Assembly (NCBI RefSeq): GCF_004919685.1
Contig: NZ_SMYZ01000021.1
Coordinates: 131,203 to 195,202, forward strand
Direction: 5' to 3'
Length of the DNA: 64,000 nt
Source: Mesorhizobium norvegicum
GTDB taxonomy: Bacteria; Pseudomonadota; Alphaproteobacteria; Rhizobiales; Rhizobiaceae
This document shows positions 17,317 through 26,564 of this stretch, one piece after another. The notes beneath the pieces were generated by a model. That model searched no databases. It was not told the DNA's origin and was given only the letters and a program-made list of their open reading frames with translations. A program made the position numbers and the translations under genes. Position 1 is the first letter of the stretch, and every line of letters begins with the position of its first letter.

Positions 17317-18476
17317 GAGCCTTCGGCTGCGTCCGCGGCGCGCTGCTCTTCACCGGCAAGGCGGACCGCGCCGCCCTCGCTGACGCTCTGGGTGCCTTCG
17401 GTGACCACCATGTCGCCGCTGTCGATCTCGGCGTCGATCAGCACGGTCTCGGTGTTGCGCTGGATGATGCGCACCGGGACCCGCCTGGCCTTGCCGTCCT
17501 CGATCTGCCAGACATAGGCGCCGTCCGACCCCCAGAGGATCGCCAGCGGGCTGACGGCCGGATAGGTCTGCCCCGGGAATTTCATGGTGATGCCGAACGA
17601 CATGCCGGCGCGCAGGGAATCGGCCGGATTGGCGATCTTGGCCTTGACCAGAAGGGTGCGGCTCTTTTCGTCGATGTGATTGTCGATGGCCGAAACCGTG
17701 CCGGTATAGGCATTGCTGGGATTGGCGATCGGCGTCGCCGTCAATTGCGCACCGACCTTGACGGCAGCGGCGAAACGCTCCGGCACCAGGAAATCGACCA
17801 GAATGCTGGAGCGATCGTCAAGCGTGGCGATCGCCGACTGGTTGGTGACATAGTTGCCGGCGGAGATCGGCAGGATGCCGACGGTGCCGGCGATCGGCGC
17901 CAGAATCGATCGGCGCTGCAGCGCAAGCTCCGCATCCTGAAGTGCCAGCTTGGCGCCCGCCAACACCACTTCTGCATCGGCCACGGCGACCGGTGTCGCG
18001 GCGTTGGAGGCACGCAGCGACTTGACGCGGTCGAGCTTGGATTGCGCATCCTGCAAGGCGAGCTTGGCCCGGTCCTGGGAGATCACTTCGGTCTCGGAAT
18101 CGAGGGTCGCGAGGATCTGTCCCTTGTCGACATGGCCGCCGGATTCGACCAGCAGTTCGGCGAGGCGGCCGGAACTGTAGGGATTGACGGTCACCGAAGC
18201 GTTGGCACGGCCGGTGCCGATCGCCTGCAGGCGGTCGTTGACAACAGCCGAAGTGGCCGCCAGGGCGACCACGTTCACCCGCTGGTTGCCGCCGCTGCGG
18301 CCGTTTGCCTGCTTCGCGTTGGCCCCACCGATTTCAGCAGGGGGCGCTGCCGCATAAACCCAGTCTATTCCCCAGCGTGCCAGCACATCCGGCGCGCCCG
18401 GATAAAAGCGCAGCCAGGCGGCTGCCGCCACAACCAGCACCACAAGCGCGACAAGTATCTGTTTCCAGGCGGCCAT
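17313..18476 (-). CDS. RND efflux periplasmic adaptor (MFP)
   Basis: A 387-residue membrane-fusion protein. One N-terminal hydrophobic anchor (QILVALVVLVVAAAAWLRF) is followed by the lipoyl half-motif GRLAELLVESGGHVDKGQIL, an alpha hairpin (SQDRAKLALQDAQSKLDRVK) and the second lipoyl half with LAPIAGTVGILPISAGNYV. It bridges the inner-membrane pump and outer-membrane channel in the periplasm. GGAG six bases upstream supports ATG 18476 over an in-frame GTG at 18482. No dedicated regulator is adjacent except the RpiR gene upstream, and two RpiR-like motif copies lie in its promoter region. Confidence 0.9.
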   Translation of the reverse strand: MAAWKQILVALVVLVVAAAAWLRFYPGAPDVLARWGIDWVYAAAPPAEIGGANAKQANGRSGGNQRVNVVALAATSAVVNDRLQAIGTGRANASVTVNPYSSGRLAELLVESGGHVDKGQILATLDSETEVISQDRAKLALQDAQSKLDRVKSLRASNAATPVAVADAEVVLAGAKLALQDAELALQRRSILAPIAGTVGILPISAGNYVTNQSAIATLDDRSSILVDFLVPERFAAAVKVGAQLTATPIANPSNAYTGTVSAIDNHIDEKSRTLLVKAKIANPADSLRAGMSFGITMKFPGQTYPAVSPLAILWGSDGAYVWQIEDGKARRVPVRIIQRNTETVLIDAEIDSGDMVVTEGTQSVSEGGAVRLAGEEQRAADAAEGS

Positions 18477-18613
18477 CGGCACTCCGGTTGGTAAAACAAT
18501 CCTTCCGTCTACCGGTTTCCCGAAATGAAGCAGACGCAGCGAGGCTATTGTAAGGCAAAGAAGCCACCTCGATATCGCGTCTTTATGACAACTCTCCAGG
18601 GGCCGCGCACATT

Positions 18614-18651
18614 AAATATATGTAACATTTGAGAAAATATGCGTAACGTTT
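18614..18651. promoter_or_regulatory. Two GTAAC motif copies upstream of the RND operon
   Basis: aaatatatgtaacattt (18614-18630) and aaaatatgcgtaacgttt (18634-18651) are near copies with the GTAAC core spaced 21 bp, two helical turns. Each core is a small inverted repeat (ATGT-A-ACAT and CGT-A-ACG). A third copy is at 19597-19610. The pair lies between the rpiR stop codon and the efflux operon, in its likely promoter region. Confidence 0.5.
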
Positions 18652-18670
18652 GGGATCGTCGCTACATGCA

Positions 18671-19498
18671 CTAACGCAGACTTTCCATCTCGCGGATGCG
18701 TTTAGCGCCCTCTGCTTCCAGCTGGCGAGTAACGGCGCCGATCAGCGTTTCGGCGACGACGAACAAGGCAGCCGAAGAGTCCCATGCCGACGGCACCGCG
18801 GTTCGCCCGGCGATGACATGGCGAGCAAACCGGGCGATCGGCGACAGCCACTGGTCGGTGAACAGGACGATCTGCACGCCGCGCTGATGCGCCTTCTCGG
18901 CGAAGCGGACGAGGCTGTCCTGGTAGCGCCTGATGTCGAAGATCACCAGCACATCGCGTTTGCCCATGTCGATCAGCCGGTCGCGCCACATGCTTTCCTG
19001 GCCGGCGAGGTGAAAGACATCGGGCTGGATGACGGCGAGGTGGGCGGCCATGTAGCGCGCCAGCGGATCGGTGAAGCGGCCGCCGATCAGGAAGGTCTTG
19101 CCGCGCCGGTCGGCGAGCCGGGCGGCAATGTCGGCAAGCTGCTTGTCGGACAGGTGCCTGAACGTCTCGCGCATATTGTCGAGCGTTGCTTCCAGCATCG
19201 GCGACACCGTGCCGCCGCCGGGCGAGGGCGGGTTGAGCGTCCTTGTCGCCGGCGATTGCAATTGCGCCGCCAGTTCGTCCTGCAGGCTCGACTGGAATTC
19301 CGGATAGTTCTGGAAGCCGAGCCGGGCAACGAAACGCAGGATCGTCGGCGAGGAAACGCCGGCCGCGGCCGAGAATTCGGCCACCGTCTTCAGGCCGATC
19401 ATTGGATAGGAAGCGATCAGCGTCTGGGCCGCGCGCCGTTCGCTGGCCGGCATCGTGCCGATGCGGTCGGCGATCAGTTCGGCAATGTTGGAAATCAT
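18671..19498 (-). CDS. MurR/RpiR-family transcriptional regulator
   Basis: A 275-residue regulator with an N-terminal RpiR helix-turn-helix (TVAEFSAAAGVSSPTILRFV then ARLGFQNYPEFQ) and a C-terminal SIS sugar-isomerase-like domain (TFLIGGRFTDPLARYMAAHL, DVLVIFDIRRYQDSLVRFAE). SIS domains bind phosphosugars or other small ligands. ATG 19498 is taken because homology begins with ISNIAELIADRI and GGGGA lies just upstream. It is divergent from the N-formylglutamate amidohydrolase and permease genes and probably controls them. GTAAC motifs at both its ends are candidate sites. Confidence 0.87.
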   Translation of the reverse strand: MISNIAELIADRIGTMPASERRAAQTLIASYPMIGLKTVAEFSAAAGVSSPTILRFVARLGFQNYPEFQSSLQDELAAQLQSPATRTLNPPSPGGGTVSPMLEATLDNMRETFRHLSDKQLADIAARLADRRGKTFLIGGRFTDPLARYMAAHLAVIQPDVFHLAGQESMWRDRLIDMGKRDVLVIFDIRRYQDSLVRFAEKAHQRGVQIVLFTDQWLSPIARFARHVIAGRTAVPSAWDSSAALFVVAETLIGAVTRQLEAEGAKRIREMESLR

Positions 19499-19544
19499 CT
19501 TTTCCCCACCCTGGCTCGGTCGATGGTCTTTTCCGAAATCGCAT

Positions 19545-19573
19545 TTGACAAAGCCGGACAAACTGTATGAAAT
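19545..19573 (+). promoter_or_regulatory. Candidate promoter of the amidohydrolase operon
   Basis: TTGACA (19545-19550) is a consensus -35 box, followed after 17 bases by TGAAAT (19568-19573), a moderate -10. It points towards the amidohydrolase gene at 19642, and the third GTAAC motif lies about 25 bases downstream where a repressor could block elongation. Confidence 0.4.
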
Positions 19574-19596
19574 CATCCACAGGGACGCAATGAGGC

Positions 19597-19610
19597 AAAA
19601 TACGTAACAT
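19597..19610. promoter_or_regulatory. Third GTAAC motif, candidate RpiR operator
   Basis: aaaatacgtaacat shares the AAATAYGTAACAT pattern with the two copies at 18614-18651. It lies in the divergent region between rpiR and the amidohydrolase gene, just downstream of a candidate promoter. Confidence 0.45.
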
Positions 19611-19641
19611 ACGATACAGCGCTCCCCGGGGACGGCAGACT

Positions 19642-20460
19642 ATGGAGAAAGCACGGCCCGCCAGCCTTGCATCGTCTGATACCGTGAGGGTGACGAACCC
19701 CGGCGGATCGAGCCCTTTCGTGCTGACCTGCGATCACGCCTCGAACTTCCTGCCCGCCGAATTCGGCACGCTCGGCCTTGCCGCCGAGGATCTGTCCCGT
19801 CACATCGCCTGGGATCCAGGCGCGCTGCCGGTTGCCCGCCGCATGGCGCAGGCGCTCGACGCGACGCTGGTCGAAACCCGCATTTCGCGTCTCGTCGTCG
19901 ACTGCAACCGGCCGCTCGACGCGCCCGACCTGGTACCGCCGGTCAGTGAGACAACGGCCATACCGGGCAATACCGGCCTGTCGGAAAAGCAGCGCGCGGC
20001 CCGTGTCGCCCTGTCGTGGCAGCCGTTTCATGCCGCCATCGAGCATGTTGTCGACGACAGGCTGGCGCGTGGACAGGCGACCCGCCTGGTTTCGGTGCAT
20101 TCCTTCACGCCGGTCTACAAGGGCCGCAACCGGCCCTGGCATATCGGCATCATCCATGACGAGGATCGCCGATTGGCGGCACCGCTGATATCGGCGCTGA
20201 AGCGGCTTGCCGGCGTCACCGTCGGCGTCAACGAGCCCTATTCGCCGGCCGATCGCGTCTATTTCACGCTGGAACGGCATGCGCGCTCGCGCGGCTTGCC
20301 CTGCGCGATGATCGAAATCCGCAACGATGAAATCTCCGGCGAGACCGGGCAGCGGAAATGGGCGGATCTGCTCACGGGCATTTTTTCGGATCTGGAGCCA
20401 GAGGAGGCCGGACACACCAGATCGCATTCAGTCGGAAAGTCAGTTCAATCGGCCAGCTAA
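19642..20460 (+). CDS. N-formylglutamate amidohydrolase family protein
   Basis: A 272-residue zinc amidohydrolase of the FGase family. It shows FVLTCDHASNFLPAEFGTLG, the DLSRHIAWDPGALPVARRMA block, TRLVVDCNRPLDAP-like sequence near 85 and VSVHSFTPVY near the middle. The known reaction is hydrolysis of N-formyl-L-glutamate to glutamate and formate in histidine breakdown. No hut genes are nearby; its neighbours are a permease, a glutamine-synthetase-like ligase and two dehydrogenases. It may instead cleave an N-substituted glutamate or gamma-glutamyl intermediate of that pathway. A second family member is at 60324-61265. Confidence 0.82.
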   Translation: MEKARPASLASSDTVRVTNPGGSSPFVLTCDHASNFLPAEFGTLGLAAEDLSRHIAWDPGALPVARRMAQALDATLVETRISRLVVDCNRPLDAPDLVPPVSETTAIPGNTGLSEKQRAARVALSWQPFHAAIEHVVDDRLARGQATRLVSVHSFTPVYKGRNRPWHIGIIHDEDRRLAAPLISALKRLAGVTVGVNEPYSPADRVYFTLERHARSRGLPCAMIEIRNDEISGETGQRKWADLLTGIFSDLEPEEAGHTRSHSVGKSVQSAS

Positions 20461-20481
20461 GAACCAACAGGGGACACCAAA

Positions 20482-22044
20482 ATGGCAGCACCGGGTTATA
20501 CTGAAGTTGACAAGAAGGAGGACCTCAAGGTTCTCCACGGAATGGGCTATGCCCAGGAACTGTCGAGAAGCATGAGCCGCTTCTCGAATTTCGCGATCTC
20601 GTTCTCGATCATCTGCATCCTGTCGGGCGGCATCAATTCCTTCGCGCAGGCGACGTCGTCGATCGGTGGCGCGGGCGCGGGCATCGGCTGGATCGTCGGC
20701 TGCTGCGTATCGGGCTTCTTCGCCCTTGCCATGGCGCAGATCGCCTCGGCATTTCCGACTGCCGGCGGCCTCTATCATTGGTCGTCGATCCTCGGCAACC
20801 GCTTCACCGGCTGGCTGACGGCCTGGCTCAACCTGTTTGGCCTGATCACTGTGCTCGGCGCGATCAATATCGGCACCGCCTTCTTCTTTGTCGGAACGTT
20901 CGGCAGCTGGTTTGGCATCACCGGCACTCCTGGTGAGATCGTCGGGTTCGTCGCCTTCATCACCGTGCTGCAGGCGCTGTTCAACCATTTCGGTATCAAG
21001 CTGACGGCTATGCTGACGGACGCTTCCGGCTTCCTGATTCTCGGAGCAACGGCGGTCCTGATCGTGGCTTGCCTGGTGTTTGCGCCGGCGATCGACATCA
21101 CGCGGCTTTGGACCTTCACCAACTACTCGGGTGATGCTGGTGGCGGTGTTTTCCCGCAGACCGATTCCATGAGCTACCTGTTCCTGCTCTGCCTGCTCCT
21201 GCCCGTCTATACCATCACCGGCTATGACGCGTCGGCGCACACGTCGGAAGAAACGGTGAAGGCAGCGCACTCGGTTCCGCGGGCGATCGTTTCGTCCGTG
21301 CTTTGGTCCTCGCTCATCGGTTGGGTCATGTTGTGCGCGATTGTTCTGGCCATTCCGGATCTGGCGGCCGGCGCCAAGCAGGGCTGGAGCGTGTTCTTTT
21401 TGACCATGGACGCGATCCTGCCGGCTTGGCTGAAGGAACTGCTTTATCTGGCAATCCTGATCTCGCAATTCCTCTGCGGCTTGGCCACCGTGACGTCGGC
21501 CTCGCGCATGCTGTTTGCCTTCTCTCGCGACGGCGGCATGCCCGTTGGCTCGGCGGCTCTCGCGAGGGTCAATCCGACCTGGCGCACGCCGGTCAACGCT
21601 ATCTGGACCGCTGCGATCCTTGAGATCATCTATGTCTTTCTTGCCCAGTTCATCTCGATCGGCGGCACCAACATCTACACTATCGTCGTCAATTCGACGC
21701 TGGTGTTCCTGTTCCTGTCGTTCACCATTCCGATCGTGCTCGGCATGCTGGCTTTCGGAACGGCGAAATGGCCGAATCCGGGACCGTGGAATCTCGGCGC
21801 CGGGCTGTTCAAGCTGTTTTGCGCGCTGTCAGTTGTCGGCATGGTGATCATCTTCTACATCGCCATCCAGCCGCCGAACGACAAGGTGCTTTACATCACC
21901 ATAGGCTTCATCGTGCTGACCGCCGTGCTTTGGTTCGGTTTCGAGAACCGTCGCTTCCAGGGTCCGCCGATCGGCGACCAGATTGCCAAGCGCCAGGCCG
22001 CAATCGCGGCCGCCGAGGTGGCCATAGGCGAGACCGGCCACTGA
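20482..22044 (+). CDS. APC-family amino acid/amine permease
   Basis: A 520-residue permease with about 12 membrane segments. The N-terminal helix region SRSMSRFSNFAISFSIICIL and the SGGINSF stretch, then TAGGLYHWSSILGNRFTGWL, match the APC branch that includes GABA, choline and ethanolamine-type permeases. It would carry an amino acid or amine in symport with a cation. The gene starts 21 bases after the amidohydrolase gene with AGGGGA-like ribosome site and lies before the ligase gene, so it probably imports the pathway substrate. A terminator-like hairpin follows it. Confidence 0.85.
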   Translation: MAAPGYTEVDKKEDLKVLHGMGYAQELSRSMSRFSNFAISFSIICILSGGINSFAQATSSIGGAGAGIGWIVGCCVSGFFALAMAQIASAFPTAGGLYHWSSILGNRFTGWLTAWLNLFGLITVLGAINIGTAFFFVGTFGSWFGITGTPGEIVGFVAFITVLQALFNHFGIKLTAMLTDASGFLILGATAVLIVACLVFAPAIDITRLWTFTNYSGDAGGGVFPQTDSMSYLFLLCLLLPVYTITGYDASAHTSEETVKAAHSVPRAIVSSVLWSSLIGWVMLCAIVLAIPDLAAGAKQGWSVFFLTMDAILPAWLKELLYLAILISQFLCGLATVTSASRMLFAFSRDGGMPVGSAALARVNPTWRTPVNAIWTAAILEIIYVFLAQFISIGGTNIYTIVVNSTLVFLFLSFTIPIVLGMLAFGTAKWPNPGPWNLGAGLFKLFCALSVVGMVIIFYIAIQPPNDKVLYITIGFIVLTAVLWFGFENRRFQGPPIGDQIAKRQAAIAAAEVAIGETGH

Positions 22045-22059
22045 CGCTCCCTACCATGG

Positions 22060-22095
22060 CCATGGCCGGCATGTTGCCGGCCATGGTTTCGTTTA
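22060..22095 (+). terminator. Terminator-like hairpin after the permease gene
   Basis: CCATGGCCGGC (22060-22070) pairs perfectly with GCCGGCCATGG (22076-22086) around a 5-base loop, followed by tttcgttta. It could reduce read-through from the permease into the ligase gene. Confidence 0.55.
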
Positions 22096-22128
22096 CCCTC
22101 AATCGCCCAGCGCTGGAGTGCCAAAGGA

Positions 22129-23499
22129 ATGGCCGGAAATTTCTCGTTCGATCAGTTGAAGAAAGCGGTCTCCAGCGGCGAGATCGACACGGTGCTGGCC
22201 TGCATCGTCGACATGCAGGGCCGGCTGGCGGGAAAGCGCTTCCTGGCGCAATACTTCGTCGATTCCGCGCATGACGAAACGCATGGCTGCAACTATCTGC
22301 TGGCCGCCGACATCGATATGGAGCCGGTGCCCGGCTACAAGGCGGCGAGCTGGTCGAAGGGCTATGGCGATTTCGTCATGAAGCCGGATCTCGCCACGCT
22401 GCGGCGTATTCCCTGGCTGGAAAAAACCGCACTCGTGATCTGCGACGTGCTCGACCACCACACCCATGACGACCTGCCGCACTCACCGCGTGCCATCCTC
22501 AAGAAGCAGGTCAAGCGGCTGACGGAGCGCGGCTATATCGGCTATTTCGCTTCCGAGCTCGAATTCTATCTGTTCAACGAGACCTACGATTCCGCCCGCA
22601 AGAAGCACTGGCAGGGTCTCGACACCGCATCGCCCTATATCGGCGACTACCAGATCGGCATCACCACCAAGGAAGAGGGCGTCATGCGCCGGCTTCGCAA
22701 CGAGATGGAAGCGGCCGGCATCCCGATCGAGAATTCCAAGGGCGAGTGGGGTCCGGGCCAGGAAGAGATCAATGTGCGCTATGCCGAGGCGCTCGACATG
22801 GCCGACCGCCACGTCATCCTGAAGAACGGCGCCAAGGAAATCGCCGAGTCCGAGGGCAAGGCGATTTCGTTCATGTCCAAGTACAATTACGGGTTCGCCG
22901 GCAATTCCAGCCACATCCACAATTCGCTGTGGAGCGCCGACGGCAAGACGCCGCTGTTCTTCGACAAAAAGGCGGACTGGACGCTGTCGACGCTCGGCCA
23001 GCAATGGGCTGCCGGGCAGTTGAAATACGCCAAGGAATTCACCTGGTTCCTGGCGCCCTACATCAACTCCTACAAGCGCTTCCAGGCCGGCACCTTTGCG
23101 CCGACCAAGATCATGTGGAGCGAGGACAACCGCACCGCCGGCTTCCGCCTGTGCGGCGAGGGCACCAAGGGCATCCGCATGGAATGCCGCATCGGCGGCG
23201 CCGACTTGAACCCGTATCTTGCTTTCGCAGCGCTGATCGCCGCCGGCCTTGCCGGCATCGACGAGAAGCTGGAATTGCAGAAGCCGTTTGTCGGCGATGC
23301 CTATCAGGCATCGCGCCTGCCGGAGATCCCGAAGACGCTGCGCGATGCCACCGAGACGCTGGCGAAGTCGAAGATGCTCAAGCAGGCGCTCGGCGAGGAC
23401 GTGCTCGAACACTATGTCCACACCGCAAAGTGGGAGCAGTTCGAATACGACCGCCGCATCACGGATTGGGAACTGCATAGAGGGTTCGAGCGGTATTAA
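22129..23499 (+). CDS. Glutamine-synthetase-family gamma-glutamyl ligase
   Basis: A 456-residue GS-fold ligase of the GlnT/PuuA/GlnA4-like class, not the main glutamine synthetase. It has the N-terminal GS beta-grasp, SELEFYLFNETY, the ammonia/metal loop FAGNSSHIHNSLW, SYKRFQAGTFAPTKIMWSED and FRLCGEGTKGIRMECRIGGA. Enzymes of this class use ATP to join glutamate to an amine: putrescine (PuuA), ethanolamine (GlnA4), isopropylamine (IpuC). I see no adenylylation loop of the housekeeping enzyme. A permease upstream and aldehyde and alcohol dehydrogenases downstream suggest gamma-glutamylation of an amine or amino alcohol before oxidation. The exact amine is unknown. Confidence 0.82.
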   Translation: MAGNFSFDQLKKAVSSGEIDTVLACIVDMQGRLAGKRFLAQYFVDSAHDETHGCNYLLAADIDMEPVPGYKAASWSKGYGDFVMKPDLATLRRIPWLEKTALVICDVLDHHTHDDLPHSPRAILKKQVKRLTERGYIGYFASELEFYLFNETYDSARKKHWQGLDTASPYIGDYQIGITTKEEGVMRRLRNEMEAAGIPIENSKGEWGPGQEEINVRYAEALDMADRHVILKNGAKEIAESEGKAISFMSKYNYGFAGNSSHIHNSLWSADGKTPLFFDKKADWTLSTLGQQWAAGQLKYAKEFTWFLAPYINSYKRFQAGTFAPTKIMWSEDNRTAGFRLCGEGTKGIRMECRIGGADLNPYLAFAALIAAGLAGIDEKLELQKPFVGDAYQASRLPEIPKTLRDATETLAKSKMLKQALGEDVLEHYVHTAKWEQFEYDRRITDWELHRGFERY

Positions 23500-23500
23500 A

Positions 23501-23655
23501 GCTTACCTTCCTCCTTGTGGCGGGGGTCGTTCCGCGAAGCGGATCGGGGTTGGGAGGTGAGAAGCTCCAGCGCCTTACCCCCCACCCCGAAGAGCAAACG
23601 ACGCTTCGCGACGTTTTCTCTCCGACCCTCCCCACAAGGGGGAGGGTAAAGTGCC
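23501..23655. repeat. Large imperfect palindrome, dispersed intergenic repeat
   Basis: The left arm (cttaccttcctccttgtggc, then gggggtcg and cgcgaagcg) is an inverted copy of the right arm (cgcttcgcgacg, cgaccctccccacaag, ggggagggtaaag). The inner part holds short C-rich and G-rich stretches. Such long hairpin elements recur between genes in Mesorhizobium-type genomes. This one fills most of the gap before the aldehyde dehydrogenase gene. Confidence 0.65.
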
Positions 23656-23743
23656 GTGAATTTCGGCCTGCTCGAAATGAGGGCCGACAAGCGAAAAAAG
23701 ATTGGCGTCGAGCCGAGAAACTAGCAGACAAAGGACTTAAAAA

Positions 23744-25132
23744 ATGACCGAAACGGTCAAACTCATATCCCCCATCGATGGCTCGATCTATGCCGAGCGG
23801 CCGATCGCAACAGATCAGGCGATCAATGCCGCGGTCGAGCGTGCCAAGGCGGCGCAAGAGAAGTGGGCTGAGACGCCTGTCGTCGAGCGCGGCAAGTACA
23901 TGTTGGCCATGCTGGAAGCGTTGGTCGCGATGACCGACGAGATCGTGCCGGAGATAGCCTGGCAGATGGGGCGTCCGGTGCGCTATGGCGGCGAGTTCGG
24001 CGGCGTCAAGGAACGCACCACCTACATGGTCGAGATCGCCGAGCAGGCGCTCAAGGCGGTGCCGGCCTCCAATCCGAAGGACGGCTTCCGTCGTTACGTG
24101 AAGAAGGACCCGCTCGGCGTCGTCATGGTGATCGCGCCGTGGAATTATCCCTATCTCACCGCCGTCAACACCATCGTGCCAGCGCTGATGGCCGGCAACA
24201 CCGTCATCCTCAAGCATGCGGCGCAGACGCTGCTGGTCGGCGAGCGCTTTCAGCAGGCTTTCGACAGAGTGGGCCTGCCCAAGGGCGTGTTCCAGAATGT
24301 CGTGCTGAACCACGCCCAGACCGAAAAACTGCTCGGCTCGGGCAAGATCGACCATGTCAACTTCACCGGTTCGGTCGGCGGCGGCCGCGCCATCGAAAAG
24401 GCGGCGGCGGGCACCTTCATGACGCTCGGCCTCGAGCTTGGCGGCAAGGATCCGGCCTATGTGCTGCCCGACGCCAAGATGGATCATGCCGTCGCCAATC
24501 TGGTCGACGGCGCCTTCTACAATTCCGGCCAGTGCTGCTGCGGTATCGAACGTGTCTACGTGCACGAAAAGGTCTATGACGAATTCGTCGAGGGCTTCAT
24601 CGCCGAGACCAAGAACTACGTCGTCGGCAATCCGCTGGACCAGGCAACGACGATGGGGCCGATGGCGCAGGCGCGTTTCGCCGACCTGATCCGCGAACAG
24701 AAGGCCGAGGCACTGCGCAAGGGTGCCAAGGCGCACATCAACATGAAGGTGGCTAACGACAAGGCCGGTTCGCCCTATCTGGCACCGGAAGTGCTGACCA
24801 ATGTCGATCATCAGATGAGCGTCATGCGCGAGGAAAGCTTTGGCCCGATCGTCGGCATCATGAAGGTGCGCAACGACGAAGAGGCGATCGCTCTGATGAA
24901 CGACAGCCCCTACGGACTGACCGCTTCGATCTGGACGCGCGATACCGAGCATGCGGTGGCGATCGGCAACCGCGTCGAGACCGGCACGGTGTTCATGAAC
25001 CGCTGCGACTACCTCGACCCGGCCTTGGTCTGGACCGGTGTCAAGGACACCGGCAAGGGCGCGGGCTTGTCGGCCATCGGCTACGACAATCTGACCAGGC
25101 CGAAATCATTCCATCTGCGCGAAGCCATCTGA
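23744..25132 (+). CDS. NAD(P)-dependent aldehyde dehydrogenase
   Basis: A 462-residue aldehyde dehydrogenase. Catalytic features are the general base in GLELGGKDPAYV and the nucleophilic cysteine in YNSGQCCCGIERVY; cofactor contacts lie in VMVIAPWNYPYL and FTGSVGGGRAIEKAA. It oxidises an aldehyde to the acid. Just after it comes an iron-type alcohol dehydrogenase on the same strand (17-base gap), so the pair can take an alcohol to an acid. With the upstream ligase this fits oxidation of a gamma-glutamyl-linked amino alcohol. Other aldehydes remain possible. Confidence 0.88.
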   Translation: MTETVKLISPIDGSIYAERPIATDQAINAAVERAKAAQEKWAETPVVERGKYMLAMLEALVAMTDEIVPEIAWQMGRPVRYGGEFGGVKERTTYMVEIAEQALKAVPASNPKDGFRRYVKKDPLGVVMVIAPWNYPYLTAVNTIVPALMAGNTVILKHAAQTLLVGERFQQAFDRVGLPKGVFQNVVLNHAQTEKLLGSGKIDHVNFTGSVGGGRAIEKAAAGTFMTLGLELGGKDPAYVLPDAKMDHAVANLVDGAFYNSGQCCCGIERVYVHEKVYDEFVEGFIAETKNYVVGNPLDQATTMGPMAQARFADLIREQKAEALRKGAKAHINMKVANDKAGSPYLAPEVLTNVDHQMSVMREESFGPIVGIMKVRNDEEAIALMNDSPYGLTASIWTRDTEHAVAIGNRVETGTVFMNRCDYLDPALVWTGVKDTGKGAGLSAIGYDNLTRPKSFHLREAI

Positions 25133-25149
25133 TTTATTGAAAGACAAAA

Positions 25150-26322
25150 ATGTCCAAGCTGATCTCCAAATGGAACTACCCCACCACCGTCCGCTTCGGC
25201 GCCGGGCGCATCAAGGAATTGCCTGAGGTGCTGGCGGCCACCGGCATCAAGAGGCCGCTGTTCGTCACCGATCCTGGCTTGGCGAAACTGCCGGTCGTCG
25301 CCTCGACACTGAAGATCCTCGACGACGCCAAGGTTCCCTACGGCGTCTTCTCCGAGGTCAGGCCGAACCCGGTCGAATCCAACCTCACCGCCGGCATCGC
25401 CGTGTTCAAGAAGGGCAAGCATGATGGCGTCATCGCCTTCGGAGGCGGCTCGGCGCTCGATCTCGGCAAGCTGATCGCCTTCCAGGCCGGGCAGACGCGG
25501 CCGGTGTGGGACTTCGAGGATGTCGACGATTGGTGGACGCGTGCCAATTCGGATGCCATCGCGCCGATCATTGCGGTGCCGACCACCGCCGGCACCGGAT
25601 CGGAAGTCGGCCGCGCCGGCGTCATCACCAACGAGGCGACGCATACCAAGAAGGTCATCTTCCATCCCAAATTGTTGCCGGCCATCGTCATTGCGGATCC
25701 GGAACTGTCGGTCGGCATGCCCGGCTTCATCACCGCCGGCACCGGCATGGATGCGCTTGCCCACTGTCTCGAAGCCTATTGCGCGCCGGGCTATCATCCG
25801 ATGGCCGACGGCATCGCTGTCGAAGGTGTGAGGCTGGTCTTCGAGAACCTGCCGAAGGCCTATGCCAACGGCAAGGACCTCGTCGCGCGCGCCCATATGA
25901 TGAGCGCCGCCGCCATGGGCGCCACCGCCTTCCAGAAAGGGCTCGGCGCCATCCATTCGCTGTCGCATCCGGTCGGCGCGCTCTACGACACCCATCACGG
26001 CATGACCAATGCGGTGTTCATGCCTTATGTGCTGGCCTTCAACCGGGACTCCATCGAGGAGCGTATTGGCCGGCTCGCCGCCTATTGCGGCATCAAGGGC
26101 GGCTTCGACGGCTTCGCCAAGGCGATCATCAAGTTGCGCAAGGAATTGAAGGTGCCGCACACCCTGCCGGGCCTGATCAAGGGGCTCGACATGGACAAGA
26201 AGTGCAAGGCGCTGATCGCCGACATGGCGGTGGTCGATCCGACCGCTGGCGGCAACCCGGTCAAGCTGACCAAGAAGGCGGCGCTGACCTTGCTCGAAAA
26301 CGCCATCGCCGGCACGATCTGA
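25150..26322 (+). CDS. Iron-containing alcohol dehydrogenase
   Basis: A 390-residue group III (iron-activated) alcohol dehydrogenase. It has VIAFGGGSALDLGK for NAD, PTTAGTGSEVGRAGVI, and the metal ligands in TAGTGMDALAHCLEAY and GAIHSLSHPVGALYDTHHG (Asp and three His). Length is normal. It follows the aldehyde dehydrogenase gene after 17 bases and probably supplies its aldehyde. Downstream is a ~240-base gap and then an ABC importer on the same strand. Family members act on ethanol, 1,3-propanediol, lactaldehyde, GHB and others, so substrate is inferred only from context. Confidence 0.88.
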   Translation: MSKLISKWNYPTTVRFGAGRIKELPEVLAATGIKRPLFVTDPGLAKLPVVASTLKILDDAKVPYGVFSEVRPNPVESNLTAGIAVFKKGKHDGVIAFGGGSALDLGKLIAFQAGQTRPVWDFEDVDDWWTRANSDAIAPIIAVPTTAGTGSEVGRAGVITNEATHTKKVIFHPKLLPAIVIADPELSVGMPGFITAGTGMDALAHCLEAYCAPGYHPMADGIAVEGVRLVFENLPKAYANGKDLVARAHMMSAAAMGATAFQKGLGAIHSLSHPVGALYDTHHGMTNAVFMPYVLAFNRDSIEERIGRLAAYCGIKGGFDGFAKAIIKLRKELKVPHTLPGLIKGLDMDKKCKALIADMAVVDPTAGGNPVKLTKKAALTLLENAIAGTI

Positions 26323-26564
26323 GGCGTTTTCCGCGCAGGGAATTGATCTGAAAAGGGGCTACAAAAACAAGGGGAGGGGCGACGGGCAAGGCACAAACTA
26401 GTTAGCCGGAAAAAGAATCGCGAGGCGATTGCTACATCAGGTTAAAAAGAGTTTACTTTTTCGCACTGCGAGCAGCCGGTTTCATAAAGCTTTCATCTGG
26501 CTGTCACATGAAAACGATACCGGATCGCAGGCGTCCAACGGCGTCAGTTCAACGGAGAGAACAC

